Source: Lachnoclostridium sp. An14 (GTDB lineage: Bacteria > Bacillota > Clostridia > Lachnospirales > Lachnospiraceae). From it: a stretch of DNA of 43,961 nt. A program made the position numbers and the translations under genes. Below the pieces are notes generated by a model that was given only the letters and a program-made list of their open reading frames with translations, ran no database searches and had not been told where the DNA came from. The stretch's first letter is position 1. Every line of letters begins with the position of its first letter. Where the stretch lies: contig NZ_NFLE01000035.1 in NCBI RefSeq assembly GCF_002160755.1, forward strand, positions 1-43,961, in the 5' to 3' direction. This document shows, piece after piece, positions 24,517 through 32,431 of the stretch.

Positions 24517-25476
24517 ATGCAGCTGACGCAGTTGGAATATTTGATCGCGGTGGAGAAGTACGGTTCTATTTCCAAGGCTGCCAGGGAGCTTTATACGTCG
24601 CAGTCTTCTATCAGCACATCCATCCGTACGCTGGAAATGGAGCTGGGAGTGGAGCTTTTGAGGCGGGGGCCGAAGGGCGTCCACGTGACGGAGGCAGGAC
24701 AGGAGATTCTGGAAAACGCGAAAATCGTAAGCCGGTGCGTGGAGGATATGAAAACGGTCCGCGAGCGGGTAAACGGCACGATTCGGGGAAATGTGACCGC
24801 CGGAGGAGACGGATACTGCTGCATGAATATTCTGGGAGCCACGGCCGTGGACGTGAGGGAACGCTATCCGGAGATCCAGGTCTCTTTAAAGCGGAGCAGC
24901 CAGAAACTGATTTTAAGTGAGGTTTCAGACGGCAGCATGGATCTGGGATTGTTTCAGGTGAATCAGTTCAACGATAAATATGTGAGGACGAAACTGGAAT
25001 ACAGTCAGCTGGAGTGCCGGGAGATTTTAAAATCTCATCTTGTGGCTGGAGTAAACTCCGGCCATCCCCTGTATGGGCGGGAGCAGGTAACGCTGGAGGA
25101 TCTGATGCCCTATGAGATCACAACGGGGTTCGCCCGCGCCGAGGATCTGATCTACTGGTCGCTGTTTTGTGAAATGAGGCGGCGGGGCTATACAAAACCC
25201 ATCACCTGCCTGGGGGATGTGGCGGTATCCCGGTTTTATGCGGTTCAGAGGAACTGCATTCAGCTGATGCCCCGTGTGGCGCTGGACATGACCAACCCGG
25301 TTTTCGCGGTCCCGCTGTATCCGGTGGAGATCGACCAGCGGTATGAGTTAAAATATCTGATGGTATTCCGGGAGGATTCCATTGGACAGGTTCAAAAGCT
25401 GTTTATGGACGCCGCGGACCGCTATCTGGAACCGTATCAGGATGGGGAAAGGGGAGCGGAGAAGGGCGCGCTGTGA
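24517..25476 (+). CDS. LysR-family transcriptional regulator
   Basis: This 319-residue LysR-type regulator has an N-terminal winged helix with LEYLIAVEKYGSISKAAREL and TSQSSISTSIRTLEMELG (residues about 5-50) and GVHVTEAGQEILENAK. It is followed by the two-lobed effector-binding domain with a typical DLGLFQVNQF segment near residue 135-150. It follows the five-gene operon on the same strand with its own promoter. LysR proteins usually sense a pathway metabolite and control the adjacent genes, so regulation of the 18628-24391 operon is the simplest hypothesis. GGGGGA lies 6 nt upstream of ATG 24517. Confidence 0.9.
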   Translation: MQLTQLEYLIAVEKYGSISKAARELYTSQSSISTSIRTLEMELGVELLRRGPKGVHVTEAGQEILENAKIVSRCVEDMKTVRERVNGTIRGNVTAGGDGYCCMNILGATAVDVRERYPEIQVSLKRSSQKLILSEVSDGSMDLGLFQVNQFNDKYVRTKLEYSQLECREILKSHLVAGVNSGHPLYGREQVTLEDLMPYEITTGFARAEDLIYWSLFCEMRRRGYTKPITCLGDVAVSRFYAVQRNCIQLMPRVALDMTNPVFAVPLYPVEIDQRYELKYLMVFREDSIGQVQKLFMDAADRYLEPYQDGERGAEKGAL

Positions 25477-25494
25477 AAAAAATGAAAAAGGGTC

Positions 25495-25523
25495 TTGCAC
25501 GATTCCAGAAAATGTAGTAAGAT
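25495..25523 (+). promoter_or_regulatory. tRNA promoter
   Basis: TTGCAC (25495-25500) and TAAGAT (25518-25523) with a 17-nt spacer, 10 nt before the mature tRNA 5' end. Confidence 0.65.
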
Positions 25524-25533
25524 AATACCCGAC

Positions 25534-25605
25534 GCATCTGTAGCTCAGTGGATAGAGCAGTGGCCTCCGGAGCCGCGTGCGTAGGTTCGATTCCTATCAG
25601 ATGCA
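25534..25605 (+). tRNA. tRNA-Arg (anticodon CCG)
   Basis: A full cloverleaf can be drawn. The acceptor GCATCTG pairs with CAGATGC. The D arm is GCTC/GAGC. The anticodon stem GTGGC/GCCGC holds loop CTCCGGA with anticodon CCG at 25567-25569. The T arm is GTAGG/CCTAT with loop TTCGATT, and the discriminator base is A. CCA is not encoded. It reads CGG arginine codons. No integrase or att-like repeat is seen beside it. Confidence 0.95.
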
Positions 25606-25623
25606 TTTTTGTTTGGAAAAATG

Positions 25624-25660
25624 ATGCCGCAGCCTGGGATGTCCCGGACTGCGGCATTGT
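25624..25660 (+). terminator. Hairpin terminator after tRNA-Arg
   Basis: ATGCCGCAG (25624-25632) pairs perfectly with CTGCGGCAT (25649-25657), followed by TGTTTG. Confidence 0.6.
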
Positions 25661-25768
25661 TTGTGCCAGGGGAAAGGGCGTTTTTCGGGATGCCGGCGGC
25701 TTTGGCTTTCGGTGGAACTCAGCCGGGAGCGCCCGGTGGGGCCCGGCGCAAATCTTGTTACGGTTTTA

Positions 25769-25797
25769 TTGCTTTTTCATAGATATTTTGTTAAAAT
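25769..25797 (+). promoter_or_regulatory. Promoter candidate for the gene at 25844
   Basis: TTGCTT (25769-25774) and TAAAAT (25792-25797) with a 17-nt spacer. The rest of the gap between 25661 and 25843 shows no gene. Confidence 0.5.
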
Positions 25798-25843
25798 AAA
25801 CAGAGGTACGCCAAAAAGTACCTTACAGGAGGATATAACAAGA

Positions 25844-26755
25844 ATGAAAACGCAAAAGAGAAGAAAGGGGCGTTCGTCCGGAAACAGGGATTGGCAGAGA
25901 TACCTGCGGATCCTGGCGCTGCCTCTGATCGTGGTCATTTTGATTCTTGTCATTGTTCTGACCGACAGGGAGCCTGGCACAGGCACAGTTTCTACGGAGG
26001 ACACGGAGATTTCCTCGGAGGAGGCTGTGACGCCGGCAGAGGAGCCCGTTTCAGAGGAACCCAGCGAGGAGACAGGGGACACGGAAATGTCCGCTGAGGA
26101 GCCCTCAGACGGGGACGTCAGCGCAGCGGCCGCGGGCCAGGAGGCGGAAACAGCGGATGAGACTGGTTTAAAGCATAATGAGATTCCGGAGATCACCGCC
26201 CTGATGGAGGCATACTGTGAGGCAAAGACGGACTGTGACGCCGAGGCTATGTATGCCCTTTACGGAAAGACGGACATGACGGGAGTGGAGGAACTGCGCC
26301 AGCGGATGCAGTACCGGGCAAAGTACGTGCAGTCGATTGAAAACGTGGACTGCTATACCCTGCCGGGAATGGAGGACAACACCTACGTGGTGTACGTGAC
26401 CGCGGACATCCGGTTCCAGGTGACGGAAACCCTCGCGCCCACGATTATGTGGTGTTATGTGCGGATGGAAGAAGACGGGACTTATCATATTGTGGAAAAT
26501 ATCACTGCCGAGGAGGCGGAGTACGCGGCAAAGGCGGAACAGAGCGAGCCGGTGAGACGGCTGGCGGCCCAGGTCAACGACGAGCTGGAGGTGGCGGTGT
26601 CGGCGGACAGCCGGCTGGCCAGCGCCTACGGGATGCTGAAGGACGGCACGACTGTGCCCGGCTCCAATCAGACGCCTCAGACCACAGCGGCGGAAACGGC
26701 CGCGGCAGATACACAGGCCCAGGCGGAGACAGCGGAGGAGACGTCCGCTCCGTAA
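25844..26755 (+). CDS. Hypothetical membrane-anchored protein
   Basis: This 303-residue protein of unknown function has a basic N-terminus (residues 1-20), a single membrane segment of Ile/Leu/Val at about 21-40, and then an extracellular Glu/Ser/Thr-rich linker to about residue 108. A compact domain (about 110-235) contains HNEIPEITALMEAYCEAKTD and YVVYVTADIRFQVTETLAPT, with the layout of an NTF2/SnoaL-like ligand-holding fold. A low-complexity Ala/Thr/Glu tail ends it. The topology (few basic residues outside) suggests N-in with the domain outside. ATG 25844 follows AGGAGG at 11 nt. The domain guess rests on pattern only. Confidence 0.75.
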   Translation: MKTQKRRKGRSSGNRDWQRYLRILALPLIVVILILVIVLTDREPGTGTVSTEDTEISSEEAVTPAEEPVSEEPSEETGDTEMSAEEPSDGDVSAAAAGQEAETADETGLKHNEIPEITALMEAYCEAKTDCDAEAMYALYGKTDMTGVEELRQRMQYRAKYVQSIENVDCYTLPGMEDNTYVVYVTADIRFQVTETLAPTIMWCYVRMEEDGTYHIVENITAEEAEYAAKAEQSEPVRRLAAQVNDELEVAVSADSRLASAYGMLKDGTTVPGSNQTPQTTAAETAAADTQAQAETAEETSAP

Positions 26756-26842
26756 GCCTGGAGAAACAGGCAAGAGAGAAACAAACGCCCTGCAGACAGG
26801 CAACTGGCTGCGGGGCGGTCTGGTAAAGAGGAGAAATTTCAG

Positions 26843-27889
26843 ATGGATGTGAAGGATTTTTATTTTGACCTGCCGGAGGAATTGATCGCCCAGGATCCCC
26901 TGGAGGACCGTTCATCGTCCCGGCTGCTGGTGCTGGACAAGGAGACCGGGGAGGTCAGCCACCGGATTTTTAAGGACATTGTCTCCTATTTAAGGAAGGG
27001 AGACTGCCTGGTAATCAACGACACCAAAGTGATCCCGGCCCGTTTGTTCGGGGAAAAGGAGGGCACCCAGGCAAAGATCGAGGTGCTGCTTTTAAAACGC
27101 CGGGAGAACGATATTTGGGAGGTCCTGGTAAAGCCAGGGAAAAAGGCGAAACCGGGGACGGTGATCCTCTTTGGCGGCGGCATTTTAAAGGGAACGGTAG
27201 TGGACGTGGTGGAGGAGGGAAACCGGCTGATCCAGTTTTCCTACAAAGGGATTTTCGAGGAGATCTTAGATCAGCTGGGACAGATGCCCCTGCCGCCCTA
27301 CATCACCCATCAGCTGAAGGACAAAAACCGCTACCAGACGGTTTACGCCAAGCATGACGGCTCCGCGGCGGCCCCCACCGCCGGCCTTCACTTTACGGAG
27401 GAGCTGCTGCGGCAGATCGAGGAAAAGGGCGTTACCATCGCCCATGTGACCCTTCACGTGGGCCTGGGGACCTTCCGGCCGGTAAAGGTGGAAAATGTGC
27501 TGGATCACCATATGCACTCGGAATTTTACATTGTGGAGGAGGACGAGGCGAAGAAGATCAACGACGCGAAAGCGGCCGGAGGACGGGTGATCTGCGTGGG
27601 AACCACCAGCTGCCGCACTCTGGAGTCCGCCACGGGAGAGGACGGGATTCTGAAGGCCGGAAACGGCTGGACGGACATTTTCATCTATCCCGGCTACCGG
27701 TTCAGGATCTTAGACGGCCTGATCACCAATTTCCACCTGCCGGAGTCCACTCTGGTGATGCTGGTGTCCGCCCTGGCGGGACGGGAGCACGTGCTGGCGG
27801 CCTATGAGGAGGCGATCCGGGAGAGATACCGGTTTTTCAGTTTTGGGGATGCTATGTTCATCGCGTCCCATCCGGAGCAGGAAACTTAA
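26843..27889 (+). CDS. queA: S-adenosylmethionine:tRNA ribosyltransferase-isomerase QueA
   Basis: QueA transfers the ribosyl moiety of SAM to 7-aminomethyl-7-deazaguanine at tRNA position 34 to give epoxyqueuosine. The 348-residue product shows the family start [38 protein letters not shown], the [13 protein letters not shown] block, [24 protein letters not shown], and the closing [11 protein letters not shown] and [17 protein letters not shown]. Length and motif order are normal. GAGGAGAAATTTCAG precedes ATG 26843. No other queuosine genes are in the window. Confidence 0.97.
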   Translation: MDVKDFYFDLPEELIAQDPLEDRSSSRLLVLDKETGEVSHRIFKDIVSYLRKGDCLVINDTKVIPARLFGEKEGTQAKIEVLLLKRRENDIWEVLVKPGKKAKPGTVILFGGGILKGTVVDVVEEGNRLIQFSYKGIFEEILDQLGQMPLPPYITHQLKDKNRYQTVYAKHDGSAAAPTAGLHFTEELLRQIEEKGVTIAHVTLHVGLGTFRPVKVENVLDHHMHSEFYIVEEDEAKKINDAKAAGGRVICVGTTSCRTLESATGEDGILKAGNGWTDIFIYPGYRFRILDGLITNFHLPESTLVMLVSALAGREHVLAAYEEAIRERYRFFSFGDAMFIASHPEQET

Positions 27890-27973
27890 AGGGAAGATAC
27901 AAAGGAAACAGGGGCCTGCGGGGCGCAGCGGTGCTGGGCGTCTGCGGGTCCTAGTTGGCTGAGGGAGAACACT

Positions 27974-28903
27974 ATGGAAGAAATGCGTCTGAACAAATAT
28001 CTGAGCGATTCCGGAATCTGTTCCCGCAGGGAGGCGGACCGCCTCATCGAGCAGGGGCAGGTGCTGGTGGACGGCGTTCCCGCCTCCATGGGCATGAAGG
28101 TTACAGGAACGGAGGAAATCGTCTGCGGCGGCGTGGAGGTGAGCAGCCGGAAGAAGGAGCGGAAGATTTTGCTGGCGGTAAATAAGCCCAGAGGAATCGT
28201 CTGCACCACCTCCGACAAGGACCGGGCGGAGAATATTGTGGAGTTTTTAAACTATCCTGTGCGGATTTATCCCATCGGCCGTCTGGACAAGGATTCCAGC
28301 GGGCTGATCCTGATGACGAATCAGGGGGACATCGTGAATAAAATCCTCCGGGGGAGCAACAATCATGAGAAAGAGTACATGGTGCGGGTGAATAAGCCCA
28401 TCACCGGGGAATTTCTGGATCAGATGCGAAACGGCGTGGAAATCCTGGACACGGTGACGAAACCCTGCGTGGTGGAAAAGACCGGCGGCTATACGTTCCG
28501 GATCATTCTCACCCAGGGGCTGAACCGGCAGATCCGCCGGATGTGCGCGGCCCTGGATTACCGGGTGGTATCCCTGCGCCGGGTGCGGATCATGAATATC
28601 CAGCTGGGCGACCTGCGCACCGGCGCTTACCGGGAAGTGACGGATCAGGAGTGGAGCGAGCTGGAACGGCTGCTGGAGGACTCCAGCAACGCACCGCGGC
28701 GGAATGAGGAGGCAAAGCCGGCCCGCCTGGAACCTCGTGCCTCCAGTCCGGCCCGCCCGGAACCTCGTCCGGCCCATTCGGATGCCCGTCCGGATACCCG
28801 TCCAGACCGCCCCAGGATCCCCCGTTCCGAGGCCGGAAAACGCCCGGAAAAACGGATTTTCCGCACGCCCATCCGCCGCTATGACGCCCCGGACGGGGAG
28901 TGA
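27974..28903 (+). CDS. rluF: 23S rRNA pseudouridine synthase, RluF/RluB type
   Basis: This pseudouridine synthase of the RsuA/RluB/RluF group has an N-terminal S4 RNA-binding domain (MRLNKYLSDSGICSRREADR, residues about 4-60), the catalytic IGRLDKDSSGLILMTN with Asp105, and RQIRRMCAALDYRVVSLRR near residues 195-215. The NNHEKEYMVRVNKPI segment favours RluF, which modifies U2604 of 23S rRNA, but RluB cannot be excluded. Past about residue 240 the protein has a low-complexity Arg/Pro/Ala tail of about 65 residues with imperfect PARxEPRP repeats, not part of the enzyme. The ligA start follows 43 nt downstream. Confidence 0.9.
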   Translation: MEEMRLNKYLSDSGICSRREADRLIEQGQVLVDGVPASMGMKVTGTEEIVCGGVEVSSRKKERKILLAVNKPRGIVCTTSDKDRAENIVEFLNYPVRIYPIGRLDKDSSGLILMTNQGDIVNKILRGSNNHEKEYMVRVNKPITGEFLDQMRNGVEILDTVTKPCVVEKTGGYTFRIILTQGLNRQIRRMCAALDYRVVSLRRVRIMNIQLGDLRTGAYREVTDQEWSELERLLEDSSNAPRRNEEAKPARLEPRASSPARPEPRPAHSDARPDTRPDRPRIPRSEAGKRPEKRIFRTPIRRYDAPDGE

Positions 28904-28946
28904 GGCCGGAAAAAGCTCGCAATACAGGGAAAGGAATCAATGGTGT

Positions 28947-30929
28947 ATGGAAGATAAAATCAAGCGGATCAAGGAGCTGATCCAGATTGTAAACGAGGCC
29001 GGCAAGGCCTATTATCAGGAAGACCGGGAGATCATGAGCAACTACGAGTACGACGCCCTGTACGACGAGCTGGCGGCCCTGGAGAAGGAGACAGGGGTGG
29101 TGTTTGCCGGCAGCCCCACCCAGAACGTGGGCTACCAGGTGCTCAGCGAACTGCCGAAGGAGGCCCACGACCGCCCCATGCTCTCCTTAAATAAGACAAA
29201 GAGCGTGGACGAGCTGCGGGAGTGGCTGGGAGACCAGAAGGGCCTTCTCTCCTGGAAAATGGACGGCCTCACCGTCGTTCTCACCTATGAAAACGGGACG
29301 CTGGCCAAGGCGGTCACCAGAGGAAACGGGGAGATCGGCGAGGTCATCACCAACAACGCGAAAATGTTTGTAAACGTCCCCCTAAGAATCGCCTACCAGG
29401 GCCAGCTGGTGCTCCGCGGGGAGGCGGTGATCCGCTACTCCGATTTTGAGCGTATCAACGAGGAAATCGAGGACGTGGACGCAAAGTACAAAAATCCGAG
29501 GAATTTGTGTAGCGGCTCTGTCCGCCAGTTAAACAACGAGATCACCGCCAGGCGCAGCGTCCGCTTTTACGCCTTCGCTCTGGTGAGCGCCGGGGACGTG
29601 GAAGATGCGGAGTTTGACAATTCCAGGGAGAAACAGTTCCAGTGGCTGCAAAGCCAGGGCTTTGAGACCGTGGAGTGGAAGACGGTGACGGCGGAGACCA
29701 TTTCCGAGGCTGTTCATGAGTTTGCGGAGGCGGTGGAGGGAAACGACGTGCCCTCCGACGGCCTGGTGCTGCTCTACGACGACATCGCCTACGGGGAATC
29801 CCTGGGGCGCACGGCGAAGTTTCCCAGGGACTCCATCGCCTTTAAATGGGCGGATGAAATTCAGGAAACTACGTTATCCTACATCGAGTGGAGCGCCTCC
29901 CGGACGGGGTTAATCAACCCGGTGGCGGTATTTGAGCCGGTGGAGCTGGAGGGAACCACTGTGAGCCGTGCCAGCGTTCACAACATCAGTATTATGGAAT
30001 CCCTGGAGCTGGGCGTGGGGGATCGGATCACGGTGTATAAGGCCAACATGATCATTCCCCAGATCGCCGACAACCTCACCAGGAGCGGCGTAAAGGACAT
30101 CCCGAAGATCTGCCCCGTCTGCGGCGGAGGCACGGAGATACGGGACATGAGCGGCATCAAAACCCTCTACTGCACCAACCCGGACTGCCAGGCGAAGAAA
30201 ATCAAGAGCTTTACCCTGTTTGTGAGCCGGGACGCCTTAAATATTGACGGCCTTTCAGAGGCCACTCTGGAGAAATTTATCAGCGCCGGTTTCATCCACG
30301 AGTACAGCGATATGTTCCACCTAGACCGCCACAGAGAGGCCATCGTGGAGATGGACGGCTTTGGGGAAAAGTCCTATGAAAACCTGGTGGCGGCGGCCAG
30401 ACGGGCGTCGGTGACCACCCTTCCCCGGGTGATTTACGGGCTGGGGATCGCGGGGATCGGCCTGGCAAACGCCAAAATGCTCTGCCGCCATTTCCACAGC
30501 GATTTTGAGACCATGCGCCGGGCGTCGGCGGAGGAGCTGACGGAGGTGGACGGCATCGGAGGCGTGCTGGCGGAGGCCTGGACGGCGTTTTTTGCCAGCG
30601 AGAAGAACAACGGCATTGTGGACCGGCTGCTGGCAGAGCTGACCATTGAGACGGAGCCGGAGGAGGAAGGGGCGAAACCCTTTGAGGGAATGACCTTCGT
30701 GATCACCGGCAGCGTGGAGCATTTTGCCAACCGCAAGGAGCTGCAGGCCCTCATCGAATCCAAGGGCGGAAAGGCCACCGGCAGCGTGACCGGCAAGACC
30801 ACCTACCTGATCAACAATGACACCACCTCCAATTCCTCTAAAAACAAGAAGGCGAAGGAACTGGGAATCCCCATTCTGTCGGAGGCGGATTTCCTGAATC
30901 TGCTGGAGGAAAAAGAAAGAGAATCGTAA
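28947..30929 (+). CDS. ligA: NAD-dependent DNA ligase LigA
   Basis: LigA seals nicks in duplex DNA using NAD+. The 660-residue product has the Ia domain (NEAGKAYYQEDREIMSNYEY), the adenylation domain with the nucleophilic lysine in WKMDG (Lys104), an OB fold, a four-Cys zinc finger (CPVCGGG to CTNPDCQ, about residues 389-415), a helix-hairpin-helix region and a C-terminal BRCT domain (FEGMTFVITGSVEHFANRKE to the end). ATG 28947 is the start matching the family N-terminus; the frame continues upstream as shadow of rluF. Motif I reads KMDG rather than the commoner KxDG with Leu or Tyr, as in several Clostridia. A strong terminator follows. Confidence 0.95.
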   Translation: MEDKIKRIKELIQIVNEAGKAYYQEDREIMSNYEYDALYDELAALEKETGVVFAGSPTQNVGYQVLSELPKEAHDRPMLSLNKTKSVDELREWLGDQKGLLSWKMDGLTVVLTYENGTLAKAVTRGNGEIGEVITNNAKMFVNVPLRIAYQGQLVLRGEAVIRYSDFERINEEIEDVDAKYKNPRNLCSGSVRQLNNEITARRSVRFYAFALVSAGDVEDAEFDNSREKQFQWLQSQGFETVEWKTVTAETISEAVHEFAEAVEGNDVPSDGLVLLYDDIAYGESLGRTAKFPRDSIAFKWADEIQETTLSYIEWSASRTGLINPVAVFEPVELEGTTVSRASVHNISIMESLELGVGDRITVYKANMIIPQIADNLTRSGVKDIPKICPVCGGGTEIRDMSGIKTLYCTNPDCQAKKIKSFTLFVSRDALNIDGLSEATLEKFISAGFIHEYSDMFHLDRHREAIVEMDGFGEKSYENLVAAARRASVTTLPRVIYGLGIAGIGLANAKMLCRHFHSDFETMRRASAEELTEVDGIGGVLAEAWTAFFASEKNNGIVDRLLAELTIETEPEEEGAKPFEGMTFVITGSVEHFANRKELQALIESKGGKATGSVTGKTTYLINNDTTSNSSKNKKAKELGIPILSEADFLNLLEEKERES

Positions 30930-30937
30930 ACTATAAG

Positions 30938-30981
30938 AAAACCCCCTGGAGCGGCGGAAAATGCCGTTTCCAGGGGGGTTT
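30938..30981. terminator. Bidirectional terminator between ligA and metY
   Basis: AAAACCCCCTGG (30938-30949) pairs with the C-C-A-G-rich arm ending TTT at 30981; an inner GCGGC/GCCGT stem closes the loop. A-run on one side and T-run on the other let it serve both convergent genes. Confidence 0.85.
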
Positions 30982-31039
30982 GCCGTCTGATGATTGGTGA
31001 AAAAGGCTTTGGAACGGTTAAGAACCGATTTTACAGGTG

Positions 31040-32323
31040 TTACGCCTGTTCCAGAGCCTGGTCGATGTCGGCCAGCAGATCGTTTACATTTTCAATGCCC
31101 ACGGACATCCGGATCAGGCCGGCGGAGATGCCGGCGTCCTTTAACTGCTCGTCGGTGAGCTGGCGGTGGGTGTGGCTGGCGGGGTGGAGGACGCAGGTCT
31201 TGGCGTCGGCCACGTGGGTGGCGATGGAGGCCAGGCGCAGGCTGTCAAGGAACCGCACCGCGGACTCCCGGCCGCCTTTAATTTCCACGGAGATCACGCC
31301 GCAGGTGCCCTTCGGCATATATTTCTGGGCCAGGCCGTAGTATTTGTCCCCTTCCAGTCCCGGATAGTGGACGGCGGCGATCTTTTCGTGATTCTTTAAG
31401 TGGCGGGCGATGGTCAGGGCGTTGTAGCAGTGACGCTCTACCCGCAAAGGCAGGGTCTCCAGGCAGACGCCTAAAAGGTAGCAGTTCATGGGAGAGGGAA
31501 TGGAGCCCAAATCTCTCATGAGCTGGGAGGTCGCCTTGGTGATGTATGCCATTTTTCCGAATTTTTTCGTGTAGGTGATGCCGTGGTAGGACTCGTCCGG
31601 GGTGGTCAGGCCGGGGAATTTATCGCCGTGGGCCTCCCAGTCGAAGTTTCCGCTGTCCACGATGCAGCCGCCCACCTGTACGGCGTGGCCGTCCATGTAT
31701 TTGGTGGTGGAGTGGGTCACAATGTCGGCGCCCCACTCAAAAGGCCGGCAGTTGACCGGGGTGGCGAAGGTGTTATCCACGATGAGGGGGACGCCGTGGC
31801 GGTGAGCCGCGGCAGCGAACCGTTCAATGTCTAAGACCACCAGGGCGGGGTTGGAAATGGATTCCGCGAACACCAGTTTCGTATTGGGACGGAAGGCGGC
31901 GTCCAGCTCCTCGTCGGTGGCGTCAGCGCTGACAAAGGTGCAGTCGATGCCCAGTTTCTTTAAGGTGACGCCCGCCAGGTTGAAAGTGCCGCCGTAGATC
32001 TCGGAGGTGCAGATGATGTGGCCTCCCGCCTCGCAGATATTGAAAATGGAGAAAAAGGTGGCGGCCTGGCCGGAGGAGGTCAGGATAGCGCCCACCCCGC
32101 CCTCCAGATCGGCGATGCGGGCGGCTACGGCGTCGTTGGTGGGGTTTTGCAGCCGGGTGTAGAAGTAGCCGTTGGACTCTAAGTCAAACAGCTTTCCCAT
32201 TTCGTCGGCGGAGTCGTATTTGAAGGTGGTGGACTGGTAAATGGGAATCTGCCGCGCCTCCCCGTTTCCCGGATGCCAGCCGGAGTGAATACACTTTGTC
32301 TCAATGCTTAAATGTTTATCCAT
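31040..32323 (-). CDS. metY: O-acetylhomoserine sulfhydrylase MetY
   Basis: This PLP enzyme of 427 residues belongs to the Cys/Met metabolism family and converts O-acetylhomoserine plus sulfide to homocysteine. The start LSIETKCIHSGWHPGNGEARQ, TTFKYDSADEMG, YTRLQNPTNDAVAARIADLE, the VDNTFATPVNCRPFEWGADI block, the Schiff-base lysine in THSTTKYMDGH, and the long MetY-type insert DSGNFDWEAHGDKFPG all fit MetY rather than MetB/MetC. The ATG at 32323 has AGGAGG upstream. Its partner for substrate supply, metA, lies at 36416-37357 in the same window, giving the direct-sulfhydrylation route to methionine. Confidence 0.93.
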   Translation of the reverse strand: MDKHLSIETKCIHSGWHPGNGEARQIPIYQSTTFKYDSADEMGKLFDLESNGYFYTRLQNPTNDAVAARIADLEGGVGAILTSSGQAATFFSIFNICEAGGHIICTSEIYGGTFNLAGVTLKKLGIDCTFVSADATDEELDAAFRPNTKLVFAESISNPALVVLDIERFAAAAHRHGVPLIVDNTFATPVNCRPFEWGADIVTHSTTKYMDGHAVQVGGCIVDSGNFDWEAHGDKFPGLTTPDESYHGITYTKKFGKMAYITKATSQLMRDLGSIPSPMNCYLLGVCLETLPLRVERHCYNALTIARHLKNHEKIAAVHYPGLEGDKYYGLAQKYMPKGTCGVISVEIKGGRESAVRFLDSLRLASIATHVADAKTCVLHPASHTHRQLTDEQLKDAGISAGLIRMSVGIENVNDLLADIDQALEQA

Positions 32324-32370
32324 GGACGTTCCTCCTCATAAGTGATGGTAAGAGATAAAATATAAGCTTA

Positions 32371-32399
32371 AGTATAGCAAAAGATTGGGGGCGGGACAA
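32371..32399 (-). promoter_or_regulatory. Promoter of metY
   Basis: On the minus strand TTGTCC (complement of 32394-32399) and TATACT (complement of 32371-32376) with a 17-nt spacer. No SAM riboswitch or T-box motif is visible between it and the start. Confidence 0.7.
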
Positions 32400-32431
32400 G
32401 TGCGTTTCTGGGGAGAGCCGGCTGTTTTCGG

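Noticed and set aside
25534-25605. tRNA-Arg as an integration site of a mobile island
   Set aside because: No integrase, no direct repeat of the tRNA 3' end, and housekeeping genes on both sides.
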